Source: Rhodococcus sp. 14-1411-2a
GTDB taxonomy: Bacteria > Actinomycetota > Actinomycetes > Mycobacteriales > Mycobacteriaceae
Assembly: GCF_002259485.1 (NCBI RefSeq)
Contig: NZ_NPGA01000020.1
Location: forward strand, 372,001 to 436,000
DNA: 64,000 nucleotides
Direction: 5' to 3'
The notes under the pieces were generated by a model that saw only the letters and a program-made list of their open reading frames with translations, ran no database searches and was not told the origin of the DNA. The translations under genes were made by a program, and so were the position numbers. The first letter of the stretch is position 1. Every line of letters begins with the position of its first letter. Shown here in pieces: positions 26,465 through 35,599 of this stretch.

Positions 26465-27312
26465 TTGCGGCCGAAGGGATCGACATGAGGCGCGTCCGGG
26501 TCCCGCTCGTAACGCATGAGCCCTTCTTGCACCACCGCGGCAACCATGCGTCCGGACGTGTCGAAAATTCGCCCCTGAGCCAGTGCCCGGCCGAAATCGG
26601 CCGACGGTGACGTCTGGTCGTAGAGCAACCATTCGTCTGCCCGGAACGGCCGCAGGAACCACAGCGCGTGATCGAGCGAGGCCGTCTGGGTGACGGCGTC
26701 CGGGTGCGGCACCTTGGCGGAGCCGATCAACGTCATGTCGCTCATGTACGCGAGTGCGCAGACGTGGAACACCTGATCGTCGGGCAACGTATCGCGGTAG
26801 CGGAACCACACACGTTGCTGCGCAGCGAAACTGGGATGCTTGACGGTCTGGTCTTCGGGAATGAGACGGATGTCCCATTCCGACCACTCCTTGTAGTACG
26901 AGTGGTCGTATTCGGCGAGGGTGGTGGGATCGGGCAGGCTGTCCGGTCCGACGACCTCGGGCATGACGTCCTGGTGCGAAATGCCGTCGTCGTCGCCGTG
27001 GAACGAGGCAGACATCGTGAAGATCGCCTTGCCGTGCTGAATTCCGGTGACGCGGCGTGTGCAGAACGACCGGCCGTCGCGGATCCGATCGACCATGAAG
27101 ACGGCCGGTTCGTTCGGATTGCCCGGACGCAGAAAGTAGCCGTGCAGCGAGTGCACACGAAACTCGGGAGCCACTGTGCGCACCGCCGCGACGAGCGCCT
27201 GGCCCGCCACCTGACCGCCGAACGTACGGGGCAACCGAGAAGGGAAAGTCCGTCCCCGATAGATGTCGTTCTCGATCCGTTCCAATTCGAGAATGTCCTC
27301 GATGCTGGCCAT
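26461..27312 (-). CDS. tesB: Acyl-CoA thioesterase II
   Basis: The 283-aa double hotdog thioesterase hydrolyses acyl-CoA to free acid and CoA. The landmarks are RTFGGQVAGQALVAA, VHSLHGYFLRPG and, in the second hotdog, ASLDHALWFLRPF and GRIFDTSGRMVA with the catalytic Asp/Gln/Thr set. ATG 27312 has AAAGGTGG upstream. It is translationally coupled to pdxT, an order conserved in mycobacteria (Rv2605c). Confidence 0.95.
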   Translation of the reverse strand: MASIEDILELERIENDIYRGRTFPSRLPRTFGGQVAGQALVAAVRTVAPEFRVHSLHGYFLRPGNPNEPAVFMVDRIRDGRSFCTRRVTGIQHGKAIFTMSASFHGDDDGISHQDVMPEVVGPDSLPDPTTLAEYDHSYYKEWSEWDIRLIPEDQTVKHPSFAAQQRVWFRYRDTLPDDQVFHVCALAYMSDMTLIGSAKVPHPDAVTQTASLDHALWFLRPFRADEWLLYDQTSPSADFGRALAQGRIFDTSGRMVAAVVQEGLMRYERDPDAPHVDPFGRK

Positions 27313-27353
27313 GGCTGGTGTCCACCTTTCTGTGACAACGGCTCAGGCTAACA

Positions 27354-28004
27354 ATGGATGGACCAGGCAAGATGGTCGGTGTGGGTCAACCGATGCCGAT
27401 ATTTCCCGATCTTCTCGTCGAGTCGATCGTCGATTCGTGCCCGGACGGTGCCCGCTCGATCGTCGTGATCGACGGTGCCGATGCCGCGCGACCGGTCGAC
27501 TTCGCCACGCGCACAGCCGAACACGCCCGCTCTCGGGGCCGTCCGGCTGCCGTCGTCGACCTGCACGACTACGTCCGACCTGCGTCCATTCGATTCGAAT
27601 ACTCGCGGACCGACGAATTGAGCTATCGCACACTGTGGTTCGACTACGACGCCCTGGTTCGAGAAGTCATCGCCCCGCTGGGACCCGGTGGCGGAGGTCA
27701 CTTTCTACCGCGACTGTGGGATGAGGCCACCGACCGCTCGGCTCGGGCCCGCACAACCTCGGCGGCGGCGAATCAGATCGTCCTGGTCGCGGGACCCATG
27801 CTGCTCGGACGGGGATTGAACGTCGATCTGTCGGTGCAGCTACGCCTGTCCGCGAACGCTTTACGCCGCAGAACGAGCGCCCCCGATCAGTGGACCTGCG
27901 CCCCGTTGCTCGAGTACTACGAGAGCCTCGACGGCTCGGCCGAGCGGCCGGATCTTCTGGTCCGATGGGACCATCCCGACCGCCCGGCACTCGAACGCTA
28001 CTGA
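27354..28004 (+). CDS. Uridine-kinase-like protein with degenerate P-loop
   Basis: The product is 216 aa. The overall pattern (strand then VVIDGADAAR, a DLHDYVRPAS segment, WFDYDALVREVIAPL, DEATDRSARA, and a late LLGRGLNVDLSVQL) resembles actinobacterial P-loop uridine-kinase-like proteins. The Walker A position reads DGADAARPVDFA and lacks the Gly-Lys-Ser/Thr, so ATP binding by the usual loop is unlikely. The start is uncertain: 27354 has no ribosome-binding site, and ATG 27372 and 27393 are alternatives. It is divergent from tesB and convergent with pdxS. Confidence 0.75.
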   Translation: MDGPGKMVGVGQPMPIFPDLLVESIVDSCPDGARSIVVIDGADAARPVDFATRTAEHARSRGRPAAVVDLHDYVRPASIRFEYSRTDELSYRTLWFDYDALVREVIAPLGPGGGGHFLPRLWDEATDRSARARTTSAAANQIVLVAGPMLLGRGLNVDLSVQLRLSANALRRRTSAPDQWTCAPLLEYYESLDGSAERPDLLVRWDHPDRPALERY

Positions 28005-28014
28005 CGCAGAACCG

Positions 28015-28956
28015 TCACCAGCCACGCTCGGCGAGACGGTGTCCGACGGGGAGGTCGTCGACGTTGATGCCGACCATTGCCTCACCGAGACCGCGCGAGA
28101 CCTTGGCGAGCACATCGGGGTCGTCGAAGAACGTGGTGGCCTTGACGATCGCCTCGGCGCGCTCCTTGGGGTTGCCGGACTTGAAGATTCCCGATCCGAC
28201 GAACACGCCCTCGGCACCGAGCTGCATCATCATCGCTGCGTCCGCGGGAGTGGCGATGCCGCCGGCGGTGAACAGTGTGACGGGCAGTTTGCCGGCCCGG
28301 GCGACCTCGACGACGAGGTCGTACGGGGCCTGCAGTTCCTTCGCCGCCACGTACAGCTCGTCCTCGGGGAGCGAGGTGAGGCGACGGATCTCGTCGCGGA
28401 TCTTGCGCATGTGCGTCGTCGCGTTCGAGACGTCGCCGGTTCCGGCCTCGCCCTTGGAGCGAATCATGGCCGCCCCCTCGGTGATTCGACGCATCGCCTC
28501 ACCCAGGTTGGTGGCACCACAGACGAAGGGAACGGTGAAGTTCCACTTGTCGATGTGGTTGGCGTAATCGGCCGGGGTGAGCACCTCGGACTCGTCGATG
28601 TAGTCGACGCCGAGGCTCTGCAGAATCTGCGCTTCGACGAAGTGGCCGATGCGGGCTTTCGCCATCACCGGGATGCTGACCGAGGAGATGATGCTGTCGA
28701 TCATGTCGGGGTCGCTCATGCGCGACACCCCACCCTGAGCGCGAATGTCGGCGGGGACGCGCTCGAGGGCCATGACGGCAACTGCTCCGGCGTCTTCGGC
28801 GATCTTGGCCTGATCGGCGGTGACCACGTCCATGATGACGCCGCCCTTGAGCATCTCGGCCATCCCCCGCTTGACGCGCGCGGTGCCGATTCCGTTCTCG
28901 CCCGAACCGCCTTCGGCAGATCCAGCGGGTGTAGTGGATGCGTGTGGGGTACTCAA
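28015..28956 (-). CDS. pdxS: Pyridoxal 5'-phosphate synthase lyase subunit
   Basis: The 313-aa TIM-barrel subunit builds PLP from ribose 5-phosphate, glyceraldehyde 3-phosphate and ammonia from PdxT. Conserved segments include KGGVIMDVVTADQA, ALERVPADIRAQGGV, the lysine in VMAKARIGHF and TPADAAMMMQLGAEGVFVGS. TTG 28956 is chosen because AGGAG lies five to six bases upstream. The first ~25 residues are a Ser/Thr/Gly-rich extension. Confidence 0.96.
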   Translation of the reverse strand: MSTPHASTTPAGSAEGGSGENGIGTARVKRGMAEMLKGGVIMDVVTADQAKIAEDAGAVAVMALERVPADIRAQGGVSRMSDPDMIDSIISSVSIPVMAKARIGHFVEAQILQSLGVDYIDESEVLTPADYANHIDKWNFTVPFVCGATNLGEAMRRITEGAAMIRSKGEAGTGDVSNATTHMRKIRDEIRRLTSLPEDELYVAAKELQAPYDLVVEVARAGKLPVTLFTAGGIATPADAAMMMQLGAEGVFVGSGIFKSGNPKERAEAIVKATTFFDDPDVLAKVSRGLGEAMVGINVDDLPVGHRLAERGW

Positions 28957-29134
28957 GCCGACTCCTGTGTTCTGGGCACCGTTCGTGGCGCTCCGGACTG
29001 ATATGTGCGACCACGTCCAGTCGCGCAATCGATCACGCGCGGCGCGAAGTCGCGCCCAGAACTGTAGGCCTCCTGGCGACAGTTTCCCATAACCACTTCA
29101 TGATTGCTGGACTGCTCGAAAAGGGTCCAGATTG

Positions 29135-30160
29135 CTACCGGATAGCGCGCACGTCCGGGTCGCCGCGTCGCGCGAGAGCCACGTTCACCTCGTCCAGCAG
29201 TTCCGCGAGGTCCTGGGGATAGACGTTCTCGCCGACTGCGCTGAGCGCACGGATGTCGGCCTCGGTGCACCACTGATGGCCGGTCACGGTGCGGCGCTCG
29301 AAATCGGTGAACCCGGCGCTGTGGGGCTCGAACTCCTGCGTACGGATCGCGAAGAACAGTTCCTCGGAACGGATCAGGGTTCCGTTGAACGGGAACGTGG
29401 CAACCCGTCGCCACAGTGGACCGCGCAGATCTGCCGCCGCGACGGTCAGGCCGGTTTCCTCGTGCACCTCGCGCACCGCTGCTTCGCGGAGCGACTCGCC
29501 CTTCTCCACTGCCCCACCGATGGTGAACCAGAAGAAGGTGTCGGGCACCGTCGGATCGTGTCCGCGCAACAGCAGAACGCGGCCCCGTTCGTCGAGCAGC
29601 ACCACCCGAGCGGATGTTCGCGGAGTGGCTCTGTTCTCGCTGCCGAACGTCGCGGCAGCAGACCGCTCGGCGATCTCGAAATACGACGGCAGGGCCGCGG
29701 TACCACCCAGATGCAACCACCGGACCGGGCGTCTGACCCGCAGCGCCAGAGTGTCCCGGACGGCGTCGTTGTGGAAGCGCCGTGCGATCAGCACGCGGGC
29801 CTCGGCGTCGGCCAGTTCGGCGACCAGTTGCGGGGGCAGGGCGTTCGGCTCGACGACGGCAAGAGCCATGGACACCGCGTTCTCGGCCTCTTCCCGCTGC
29901 GACCGGTCGGCGCGTTCGGCCCGATCGGCCAGTGCGGCGAGTTCTCTGCTCGCCGAGGCCGTGTCGCGGGTGGCAGCGGACACCGCTCGCGCGACGACGG
30001 CACGGCGGGCCAGTGCTGCATCGAGTGCCTGCCAGGCAAGGTCGGTACGCACGTGCAAGCGGTCCAGTCGGTTCGCCGTGCCGTACGCCCACAGGCCGAC
30101 GACGAGAATCAGTACCGCGACCAGACCGAGTACCAGGATCGTGAGCGCCGAGAGGGTCAT
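29135..30160 (-). CDS. Membrane-anchored LemA-like / Nudix hydrolase fusion
   Basis: The product is 341 aa. Residues 1-25 form a transmembrane helix. Residues about 28-165 resemble LemA: NRLDRLHVRTDLAWQALD, then ARRFHNDAVRDTLALRV and PSYFEIAERS. Residues about 182-320 are a Nudix domain, with a complete Nudix box at 216-239 (key residues G216, E222, R230, E231, E234, E235, G237). The nucleotide-type substrate is unknown. The stop of pimA overlaps its ATG, so it is the last gene of the PIM-lipid operon. Likely orthologue of Rv2609c. Confidence 0.88.
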   Translation of the reverse strand: MTLSALTILVLGLVAVLILVVGLWAYGTANRLDRLHVRTDLAWQALDAALARRAVVARAVSAATRDTASASRELAALADRAERADRSQREEAENAVSMALAVVEPNALPPQLVAELADAEARVLIARRFHNDAVRDTLALRVRRPVRWLHLGGTAALPSYFEIAERSAAATFGSENRATPRTSARVVLLDERGRVLLLRGHDPTVPDTFFWFTIGGAVEKGESLREAAVREVHEETGLTVAAADLRGPLWRRVATFPFNGTLIRSEELFFAIRTQEFEPHSAGFTDFERRTVTGHQWCTEADIRALSAVGENVYPQDLAELLDEVNVALARRGDPDVRAIR

Positions 30161-31284
30161 CAGTTCGCCGCCCGCACTTTCTGGCCCCCGAGGGTGACGG
30201 TTTCGTAGACCCGCAGGATCTGCTCGGCGACGACGGGCCAGTCGTAGGCGGCCACGGCGACCGAGGCGGCATCGACGAGGCGAGCACGAACGGTGTCGTC
30301 GGAGAGGATCGCGGTCACTGCGGCGGCGACGGCATCGGAATCGTCGATCGGAACCAGCAGTCCGCAGGTGCCGTCCTTGAGCACCCGCCGGAATGCGTCG
30401 AGTTCGCTTGCCACCACCGGAGTTCCGGCGGCCATGGCCTCGACGAGGACGATGCCGAAGCTCTCACCGCCGAGGTTGGGTGCGCAGTAGACGTCCGCGC
30501 TGCGCATCGCCGATGCCTTGGTCGCATCGTCCACCTGCCCCAGGAACGTCAGGTGCGAGGCGAGTGCGCCTGCGTCCTTGCGGAGCTTGTCCTCGTCGCC
30601 GCGGCCGACGATGAGGATCTCGATGTCGGGATGGGATTCGACGAGGGTGGGCAGTGCCCCGAGCAGGACCGCCATTCCCTTGCGTGGTTCGTCGAAGCGG
30701 CCGAGGAAGAGCACCGTGCGACCGGCACGTGGATAGCCTTCCAGGACAGGGGCGTCGGCGAAGGCAGGAACGTCGACTCCGTTGGGGATCTCGACGGCGT
30801 CGGAGCCGAGGGCCTCGACCTGCCAGCGTCGGGCGAGTTCCGAGACAGCTATACGTCCGCTGATCTTCTCGTGATACGGCCGCAGCACACCCTGAAAGGT
30901 GCTGAGCACCAAGGACTTCGTCGTCGAGGTGTGGAAGGTTGCCACGATCGGTCCGTCCGCGGCCTTGAGCGCCAACATCGACAGGCTGGGCGCGTTCGGT
31001 TCGTGGATGTGCAGCACGTCGAAATCGTTGTCGGAGATCCACTTACGGATTCGGGAATACGTGATCGGCCCGAATCGAAGCCGCGCGACGGATCCGTTGT
31101 AGGGAATGGCGAGCGCCTCGCCCGCCGACACCACGAAATCCGGCAACTCGACGTCGTCCGACGCCGGAGCCAGGACACTGACGCGATGTCCGCGTTCGAT
31201 GAACACCTCGGCCAGCTGCTGAACGTGCGCCTGCACTCCACCGGGAACGTCGAACGAGTACGGGCACACCATGCCGATCTTCAC
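30160..31284 (-). CDS. pimA: Phosphatidylinositol alpha-mannosyltransferase PimA
   Basis: The 374-aa GT4 enzyme adds the first mannose from GDP-mannose to phosphatidylinositol at the inner membrane face. It shows GMVCPYSFDVPGGVQAHV, the phosphate-binding GRFDEPRKGMAVLL and the EX7E-type NLGGESFGIVLVEAMAAG. GTG 31284 overlaps the upstream acyltransferase stop as GTGA. The sequence is very close to mycobacterial PimA (Rv2610c). Confidence 0.97.
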   Translation of the reverse strand: MKIGMVCPYSFDVPGGVQAHVQQLAEVFIERGHRVSVLAPASDDVELPDFVVSAGEALAIPYNGSVARLRFGPITYSRIRKWISDNDFDVLHIHEPNAPSLSMLALKAADGPIVATFHTSTTKSLVLSTFQGVLRPYHEKISGRIAVSELARRWQVEALGSDAVEIPNGVDVPAFADAPVLEGYPRAGRTVLFLGRFDEPRKGMAVLLGALPTLVESHPDIEILIVGRGDEDKLRKDAGALASHLTFLGQVDDATKASAMRSADVYCAPNLGGESFGIVLVEAMAAGTPVVASELDAFRRVLKDGTCGLLVPIDDSDAVAAAVTAILSDDTVRARLVDAASVAVAAYDWPVVAEQILRVYETVTLGGQKVRAAN

Positions 31285-32186
31285 GCGCCCTCGATTCGGG
31301 CACGTCGCTCGGCCGACCAGTCGCTCATCCACAACGGTTGCAGCATGTGCCAGTCCGCCGGATGCGCTCGGATGCCGGCAGCGAAGTGATCGGCCAACGT
31401 CTGGGTGGCAGGACCGACTCCGGCCGAGACGTCCACTGCAGGCGAAATGTCGAAGCCCCAGCCGTCGCCGTCGAAATAGCCGTGTACCGGCAACAGCGTC
31501 GCTCCGGTGTCGATCGCGAGTTTCGCGGCACCGGCGGGCATCCTGGTCGGTTCACCGAAGAAGGTGACCGGCACGCCGTGCTTGGCGAGATCTCGCTCGC
31601 CGAGCAGGCAGACCACCTTGTTCTGGCGCAGTCTCTCGGACAGTGCGAGAAGCGGCGGTTGCTCGCCGCCGCTGAGCGGAAAGATCTCGAAGCCCAGGCT
31701 CTCCCGATAGGCGACGAATCGCTGGTACAGAGATTCGGGCTTCAGCCGTTCGGCGACGGTCGAGAGCCCACCGTGCGTGCGCACCAGCCACATTCCGGCC
31801 ATGTCCCAATTGCCGCTGTGCGGCAACGCCAGCACCACTCCCTTACCGGCGGCGAGTGCACCCTCGAGATGTTCCTTGCCGTTCACACACCGATCGATGA
31901 CGGCGGCCTGCGCAGCCAGATCCATCGACGGCAACCGGAACGCCTCGCGCCAGTACCGGGCGTAGGAGCGAACGCTGTCGCGGATCAGCTCGTCGGGCAC
32001 CTCGGCGGGAGTGGTCCCCAGGACTTGAGCGAGATTGCGACGCAACTGATCCGGGCCACCGCCTCGCGTCGCTGCGAAGTCGGCACCGCGATCGAACAGG
32101 CGTCGCGCCACCGGCTCGGGTAGAGAACGGACGAGTCGCCAACCGGCCGCGTAACCCGCGTCGCTCGCCCTGTCGGAGAGATTCAC
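31281..32186 (-). CDS. patA: Phosphatidylinositol mannoside acyltransferase
   Basis: The 301-aa LpxL/HtrB-type acyltransferase acylates the mannose of PIM1/PIM2. The catalytic HxxxxD motif is HSGNWD, followed by LVRTHGGLSTVAERLKP and LLGERDLAKHGVPVTFFG. GTG 32186 overlaps the pgsA stop as GTGA. It lies between pimA and pgsA, as in mycobacteria (Rv2611c). Confidence 0.95.
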   Translation of the reverse strand: MNLSDRASDAGYAAGWRLVRSLPEPVARRLFDRGADFAATRGGGPDQLRRNLAQVLGTTPAEVPDELIRDSVRSYARYWREAFRLPSMDLAAQAAVIDRCVNGKEHLEGALAAGKGVVLALPHSGNWDMAGMWLVRTHGGLSTVAERLKPESLYQRFVAYRESLGFEIFPLSGGEQPPLLALSERLRQNKVVCLLGERDLAKHGVPVTFFGEPTRMPAGAAKLAIDTGATLLPVHGYFDGDGWGFDISPAVDVSAGVGPATQTLADHFAAGIRAHPADWHMLQPLWMSDWSAERRARIEGA

Positions 32187-32866
32187 GACGCGGCCACGTC
32201 GCCGTCGCCGGATGCCGGTGCCACCGGAGGCACGATGATGTCGCGAGCACCCTCGGATCCGCGGACCGCGAGAACGCGCTGGAACACGGTCACGACACTG
32301 AGCACGGCGAGAATCCACATCGCCGGATAGATCACGCTGTCCAACCACGGAATGTCGAAATGCCGTCCGACGCCGGTGAATCCGGCACCGACGAGCACGA
32401 TGACCAGGCGATCGGGACGTTCGATCCAACCCCCGTCGGCCGAGAGTCCGCTGGCCTCGGCGCGTGCCTTGACGTACGAGATCACCTGGGAGGTGACCAG
32501 ACAGATCAGGGTGGCAAGGAGCAGTGGTTTGTCCTGCTCGGAGTACACCGCCCACCAGGCCAAGCCGCCGAAGATCGCGCCGTCGGCCACTCGATCGCAC
32601 GTCGCGTCGAGGACGGCACCGTATTTGGTGCCACCGCCCCGTGCCCGCGCCATGGCCCCGTCGAGCATGTCGAACAACACGAACAGGGTGATGACGACCG
32701 AACCCCACCACAGGTAGCCGGCGGGGTACATCGTGACCGCGGCCGTGACGGTGACGACGGTGCCGATGATCGTCACGGAGTTGGGGGTCAGCCCGGTGCT
32801 GTTGAGGGCACGCCCGAGCGGCGCGGTCACCTTCGACACCGGCGCACGGCCGAAAATGCTCAGCAC
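32183..32866 (-). CDS. pgsA: CDP-diacylglycerol:inositol phosphate phosphatidyltransferase-type enzyme
   Basis: The 227-aa polytopic membrane enzyme has the CDP-alcohol phosphotransferase signature, beginning DGAMARARGGG and ending LDATCDRVAD, that is D-x2-D-G-x2-A-R-x8-G-x3-D-x3-D. In mycobacteria PgsA1 makes phosphatidylinositol phosphate, the lipid start of the PIM pathway. GTG 32866 has AGAGGAG upstream and fits the length of Rv2612c. Confidence 0.94.
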   Translation of the reverse strand: MLSIFGRAPVSKVTAPLGRALNSTGLTPNSVTIIGTVVTVTAAVTMYPAGYLWWGSVVITLFVLFDMLDGAMARARGGGTKYGAVLDATCDRVADGAIFGGLAWWAVYSEQDKPLLLATLICLVTSQVISYVKARAEASGLSADGGWIERPDRLVIVLVGAGFTGVGRHFDIPWLDSVIYPAMWILAVLSVVTVFQRVLAVRGSEGARDIIVPPVAPASGDGDVAAS

Positions 32867-32891
32867 GGCGCGTGCTCCTCTCGCCTGTGGT

Positions 32892-33434
32892 TCATTCGTT
32901 CCAGGCCGACGCGAGCAGGGCCCGAGTGTCACGGAGCAACTGCGGCATCACCTTCGCACCGCTGATCACGGTGATGAAGTTCGCGTCGCCGCCCCACCGG
33001 GGCACGATGTGCTGATGCAGGTGCTCGGCCAGCGATCCGCCTGCGGCAGCACCGAGATTGAGTCCGACATTGAAGCCGTGCGGACGTGACACTCGCTTGA
33101 TGACGCGAATCATCTGCTGCGTGAATGCCATCAACTCGGCGCTCTCCGCAGGTGTGAGGTCTTCCAGTGCCGCGACGCGGCGGTACGGCACGATCATCGC
33201 GTGGCCGGGGTTGTAGGGGTACAGGTTGAGTACCGCGTACACCGATTCGCCTCGTGCGACGACGAGTCCGTCCTCGTCGCTCATCTTGGGAATGTCGGAG
33301 AACGGCTCGTTCGATTTCGCCGAGCCCTGCGGAGCCTCGGCGATGTAGGACATCCGGTGCGGTGTCCACAGTCGCTGCAGCCGATCGGGCTCACCGGCCC
33401 CGGTGACGACGATCGACTCGTCCTGTTCCGACAT
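32892..33434 (-). CDS. HIT-family protein (AP4A phosphorylase/hydrolase-like)
   Basis: The 180-aa protein contains the histidine triad EHLHQHIVPRW and the upstream NLYPYNPGHAMIVPYR. Members bind or cleave dinucleoside polyphosphates or AMP-lysine type substrates. ATG 33434 lies two bases after the thrS stop, consistent with disposal of Ap4A made by aminoacyl-tRNA synthetases (inference). Likely orthologue of Rv2613c. Confidence 0.92.
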   Translation of the reverse strand: MSEQDESIVVTGAGEPDRLQRLWTPHRMSYIAEAPQGSAKSNEPFSDIPKMSDEDGLVVARGESVYAVLNLYPYNPGHAMIVPYRRVAALEDLTPAESAELMAFTQQMIRVIKRVSRPHGFNVGLNLGAAAGGSLAEHLHQHIVPRWGGDANFITVISGAKVMPQLLRDTRALLASAWNE

Positions 33435-33436
33435 GA

Positions 33437-35503
33437 TCAGCTCACTCCTGCGGGGTCGGTCTGCACGAGCTCGGCGGTCGGTGATGCGTTGTTGCGCTGA
33501 GAGATCCAGTCGGTCACGATCGTGATCGCCTGCGCCACCGGGACGCCGTTGACCTGGGTGCCGTCCCGGAATCGGAAGCTCACGGCTCCGGCTTCGACGT
33601 CGCGTTCGCCGGCGAGAAGCATGAAGGGGACCTTCTGCGCCGTCTGGTTGAAGATCTTCTTCTGCATCCGATCGTCGCTGGCATCGACCTCGGCGCGCAC
33701 ACCACGCTTCTTCAGTTCGTTCACCACCGCGAACAAGTGATCCTGGTAGACCTCGGCAACCGGGATGCCGACGACCTGAACCGGTGCGAGCCAGGCCGGG
33801 AACGCGCCCGCGTAATGCTCGGTGAGCACCCCGAAGAAGCGCTCGATGGAACCGAACAGAGCCCGGTGGATCATCACCGGGCGTTCCTTGGTTCCGCCCG
33901 AGCCGGTGTATTCGAGCTCGAAGCGCTCGGGGAGGTTGAAGTCGAGCTGAATGGTCGACATCTGCCAGGTACGCCCCAGCGCATCCTTGGCCTGCACCGA
34001 GATCTTCGGTCCGTAGAACGCGGCACCACCCGGATCGGGCACCAGGTTCAGGCCCGACGCCGCCGCCACCTCGGCGAGGGTGTTGGTTGCCTCTTCCCAG
34101 ACTTCGTCGCTGCCGACCGACTTCTCCGGGTTGCGAGTGGAGAGTTCGAGATAGAAATCGTCGAGGCCGTAGTCCTTGAGCAGCCCGAGAACGAATTCGA
34201 GGGTGCTGGTGAGCTCGCCCCGCATCTGCTCGCGGGTGCAGAAGATGTGCGCGTCGTCCTGGGTCATGCCGCGCACGCGGGTGAGACCGTGGATGACGCC
34301 GGACTTCTCGTAGCGGTAGACCGAGCCGAACTCGAACAAACGCAACGGCAGTTCTCGGTACGAGCGGCCGCGGGAACGGAAGATCAGGTTGTGCATCGGG
34401 CAGTTCATCGGCTTGAGGTAGTAGTCCTGGCCGGGCTTGCGCACGTCACCGTTCTCGTCGAGCTCGGCGTCCAGGTGCATCGCCGGGAACATGCCGTCCC
34501 GGTACCAGTCGAGGTGACCCGAGACCTCGTAGAGATGGCCCTTGGTGATGTGCGGGGTGTTGACGAACTCGTAGCCCTCTTCGATGTGCCGCTGCCGCGA
34601 GTAGTTCTCCAGCTCGTTCCGGATGATGCCACCCTTGGGATGGAACACCGGCAGACCGGAGCCCAGTTCGTCGGGAAAGCTGAACAGGTCCAGCTCGGAG
34701 CCGAGCTTGCGGTGATCGCGACGCTCCGCCTCGGCCAGCAGTTCGAGATGCGCGTCGAGCGCTTCGGTGGATTCCCACGCAGTTCCGTAGATGCGCTGCA
34801 GTCCGGCGTTGTCCTGATTGCCGCGCCAGTACGCAGCCGAACTACGGGTGAGCTTGAACGCGGGCACGTACTTGGTGGTGGGGATGTGCGGTCCGCGGCA
34901 CAGATCGCCCCAGATGCGCTCGCCGGTCCGGGGATTGAGGTTGTCGTAGGCGGTCAGCTCTCCCCCACCGACCTCCATGACCTCGGGATCGTCGATACCG
35001 GACTTGTCGTCGATCAGCTCGAGCTTGTACGGCTCGCCGGCCAACTCCTCGCGGGCCTGCTCCACCGACTCGTAGACCCGACGCGAAAAACGCTGTCCGG
35101 CTTTGACGATCTGCTTCATCTTCTTCTCGAGTGCCGTCAGATCCTCGGGAGTGAACGGCTGCTTCACGTCGAAGTCGTAGTAGAAGCCGTCCTTGATGAA
35201 CGGTCCGATGCCCAACTTGGCGTCGGGAAAGAGCTCTTGAACGGCCTGCGCCAACACGTGCGCGGCCGAGTGCCTGATGACGCTTCGTCCGTCCTCGGTG
35301 TTCGCCGGAACGGGCTCGACCTCGGTGTCGCTTTCCGGTGCCCACGACAGGTCACGGAGCTTGCCGTCGGGATCGCGTACCACGACCACTGCGTCGGGTC
35401 CCTTGTTGGGCAGGCCGGTCTCGCGGAGCGCCGTACCTGCCGTCGTTCCGGCCGGCACCATGATGCGGGCGGGCGAAACGGCGGCGACAACGGGCATGCT
35501 CAC
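33437..35503 (-). CDS. thrS: Threonyl-tRNA synthetase
   Basis: The 688-aa class II synthetase has a TGS domain, an editing domain with the zinc/proofreading HSAAHVLAQAVQELFPDAKLG start, a catalytic core with MNCPMHNLIFRSRGRSYRELP, and anticodon-binding AFPAWLAPVQVVGIPVAE. GTG 35503 has GAGGAG nine bases upstream; ATG 35497 is the alternative. It heads the reverse-strand run thrS-HIT-pgsA-patA-pimA-Nudix. No T-box leader was seen. Confidence 0.98.
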   Translation of the reverse strand: MSMPVVAAVSPARIMVPAGTTAGTALRETGLPNKGPDAVVVVRDPDGKLRDLSWAPESDTEVEPVPANTEDGRSVIRHSAAHVLAQAVQELFPDAKLGIGPFIKDGFYYDFDVKQPFTPEDLTALEKKMKQIVKAGQRFSRRVYESVEQAREELAGEPYKLELIDDKSGIDDPEVMEVGGGELTAYDNLNPRTGERIWGDLCRGPHIPTTKYVPAFKLTRSSAAYWRGNQDNAGLQRIYGTAWESTEALDAHLELLAEAERRDHRKLGSELDLFSFPDELGSGLPVFHPKGGIIRNELENYSRQRHIEEGYEFVNTPHITKGHLYEVSGHLDWYRDGMFPAMHLDAELDENGDVRKPGQDYYLKPMNCPMHNLIFRSRGRSYRELPLRLFEFGSVYRYEKSGVIHGLTRVRGMTQDDAHIFCTREQMRGELTSTLEFVLGLLKDYGLDDFYLELSTRNPEKSVGSDEVWEEATNTLAEVAAASGLNLVPDPGGAAFYGPKISVQAKDALGRTWQMSTIQLDFNLPERFELEYTGSGGTKERPVMIHRALFGSIERFFGVLTEHYAGAFPAWLAPVQVVGIPVAEVYQDHLFAVVNELKKRGVRAEVDASDDRMQKKIFNQTAQKVPFMLLAGERDVEAGAVSFRFRDGTQVNGVPVAQAITIVTDWISQRNNASPTAELVQTDPAGVS

Positions 35504-35599
35504 AGCGATGTACTCCTCGATCGATTCTTCTGGCCAGGAAGGCCTCCGACAGCCTATCGGCAACGGTCCACTCGATTGGCCTCAGCGCGACGGGTGACG

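Noticed and set aside
35504..35599. T-box or attenuator leader upstream of thrS
   Set aside because: The gap is under 100 bases and has no T-box sequence or specifier hairpin.
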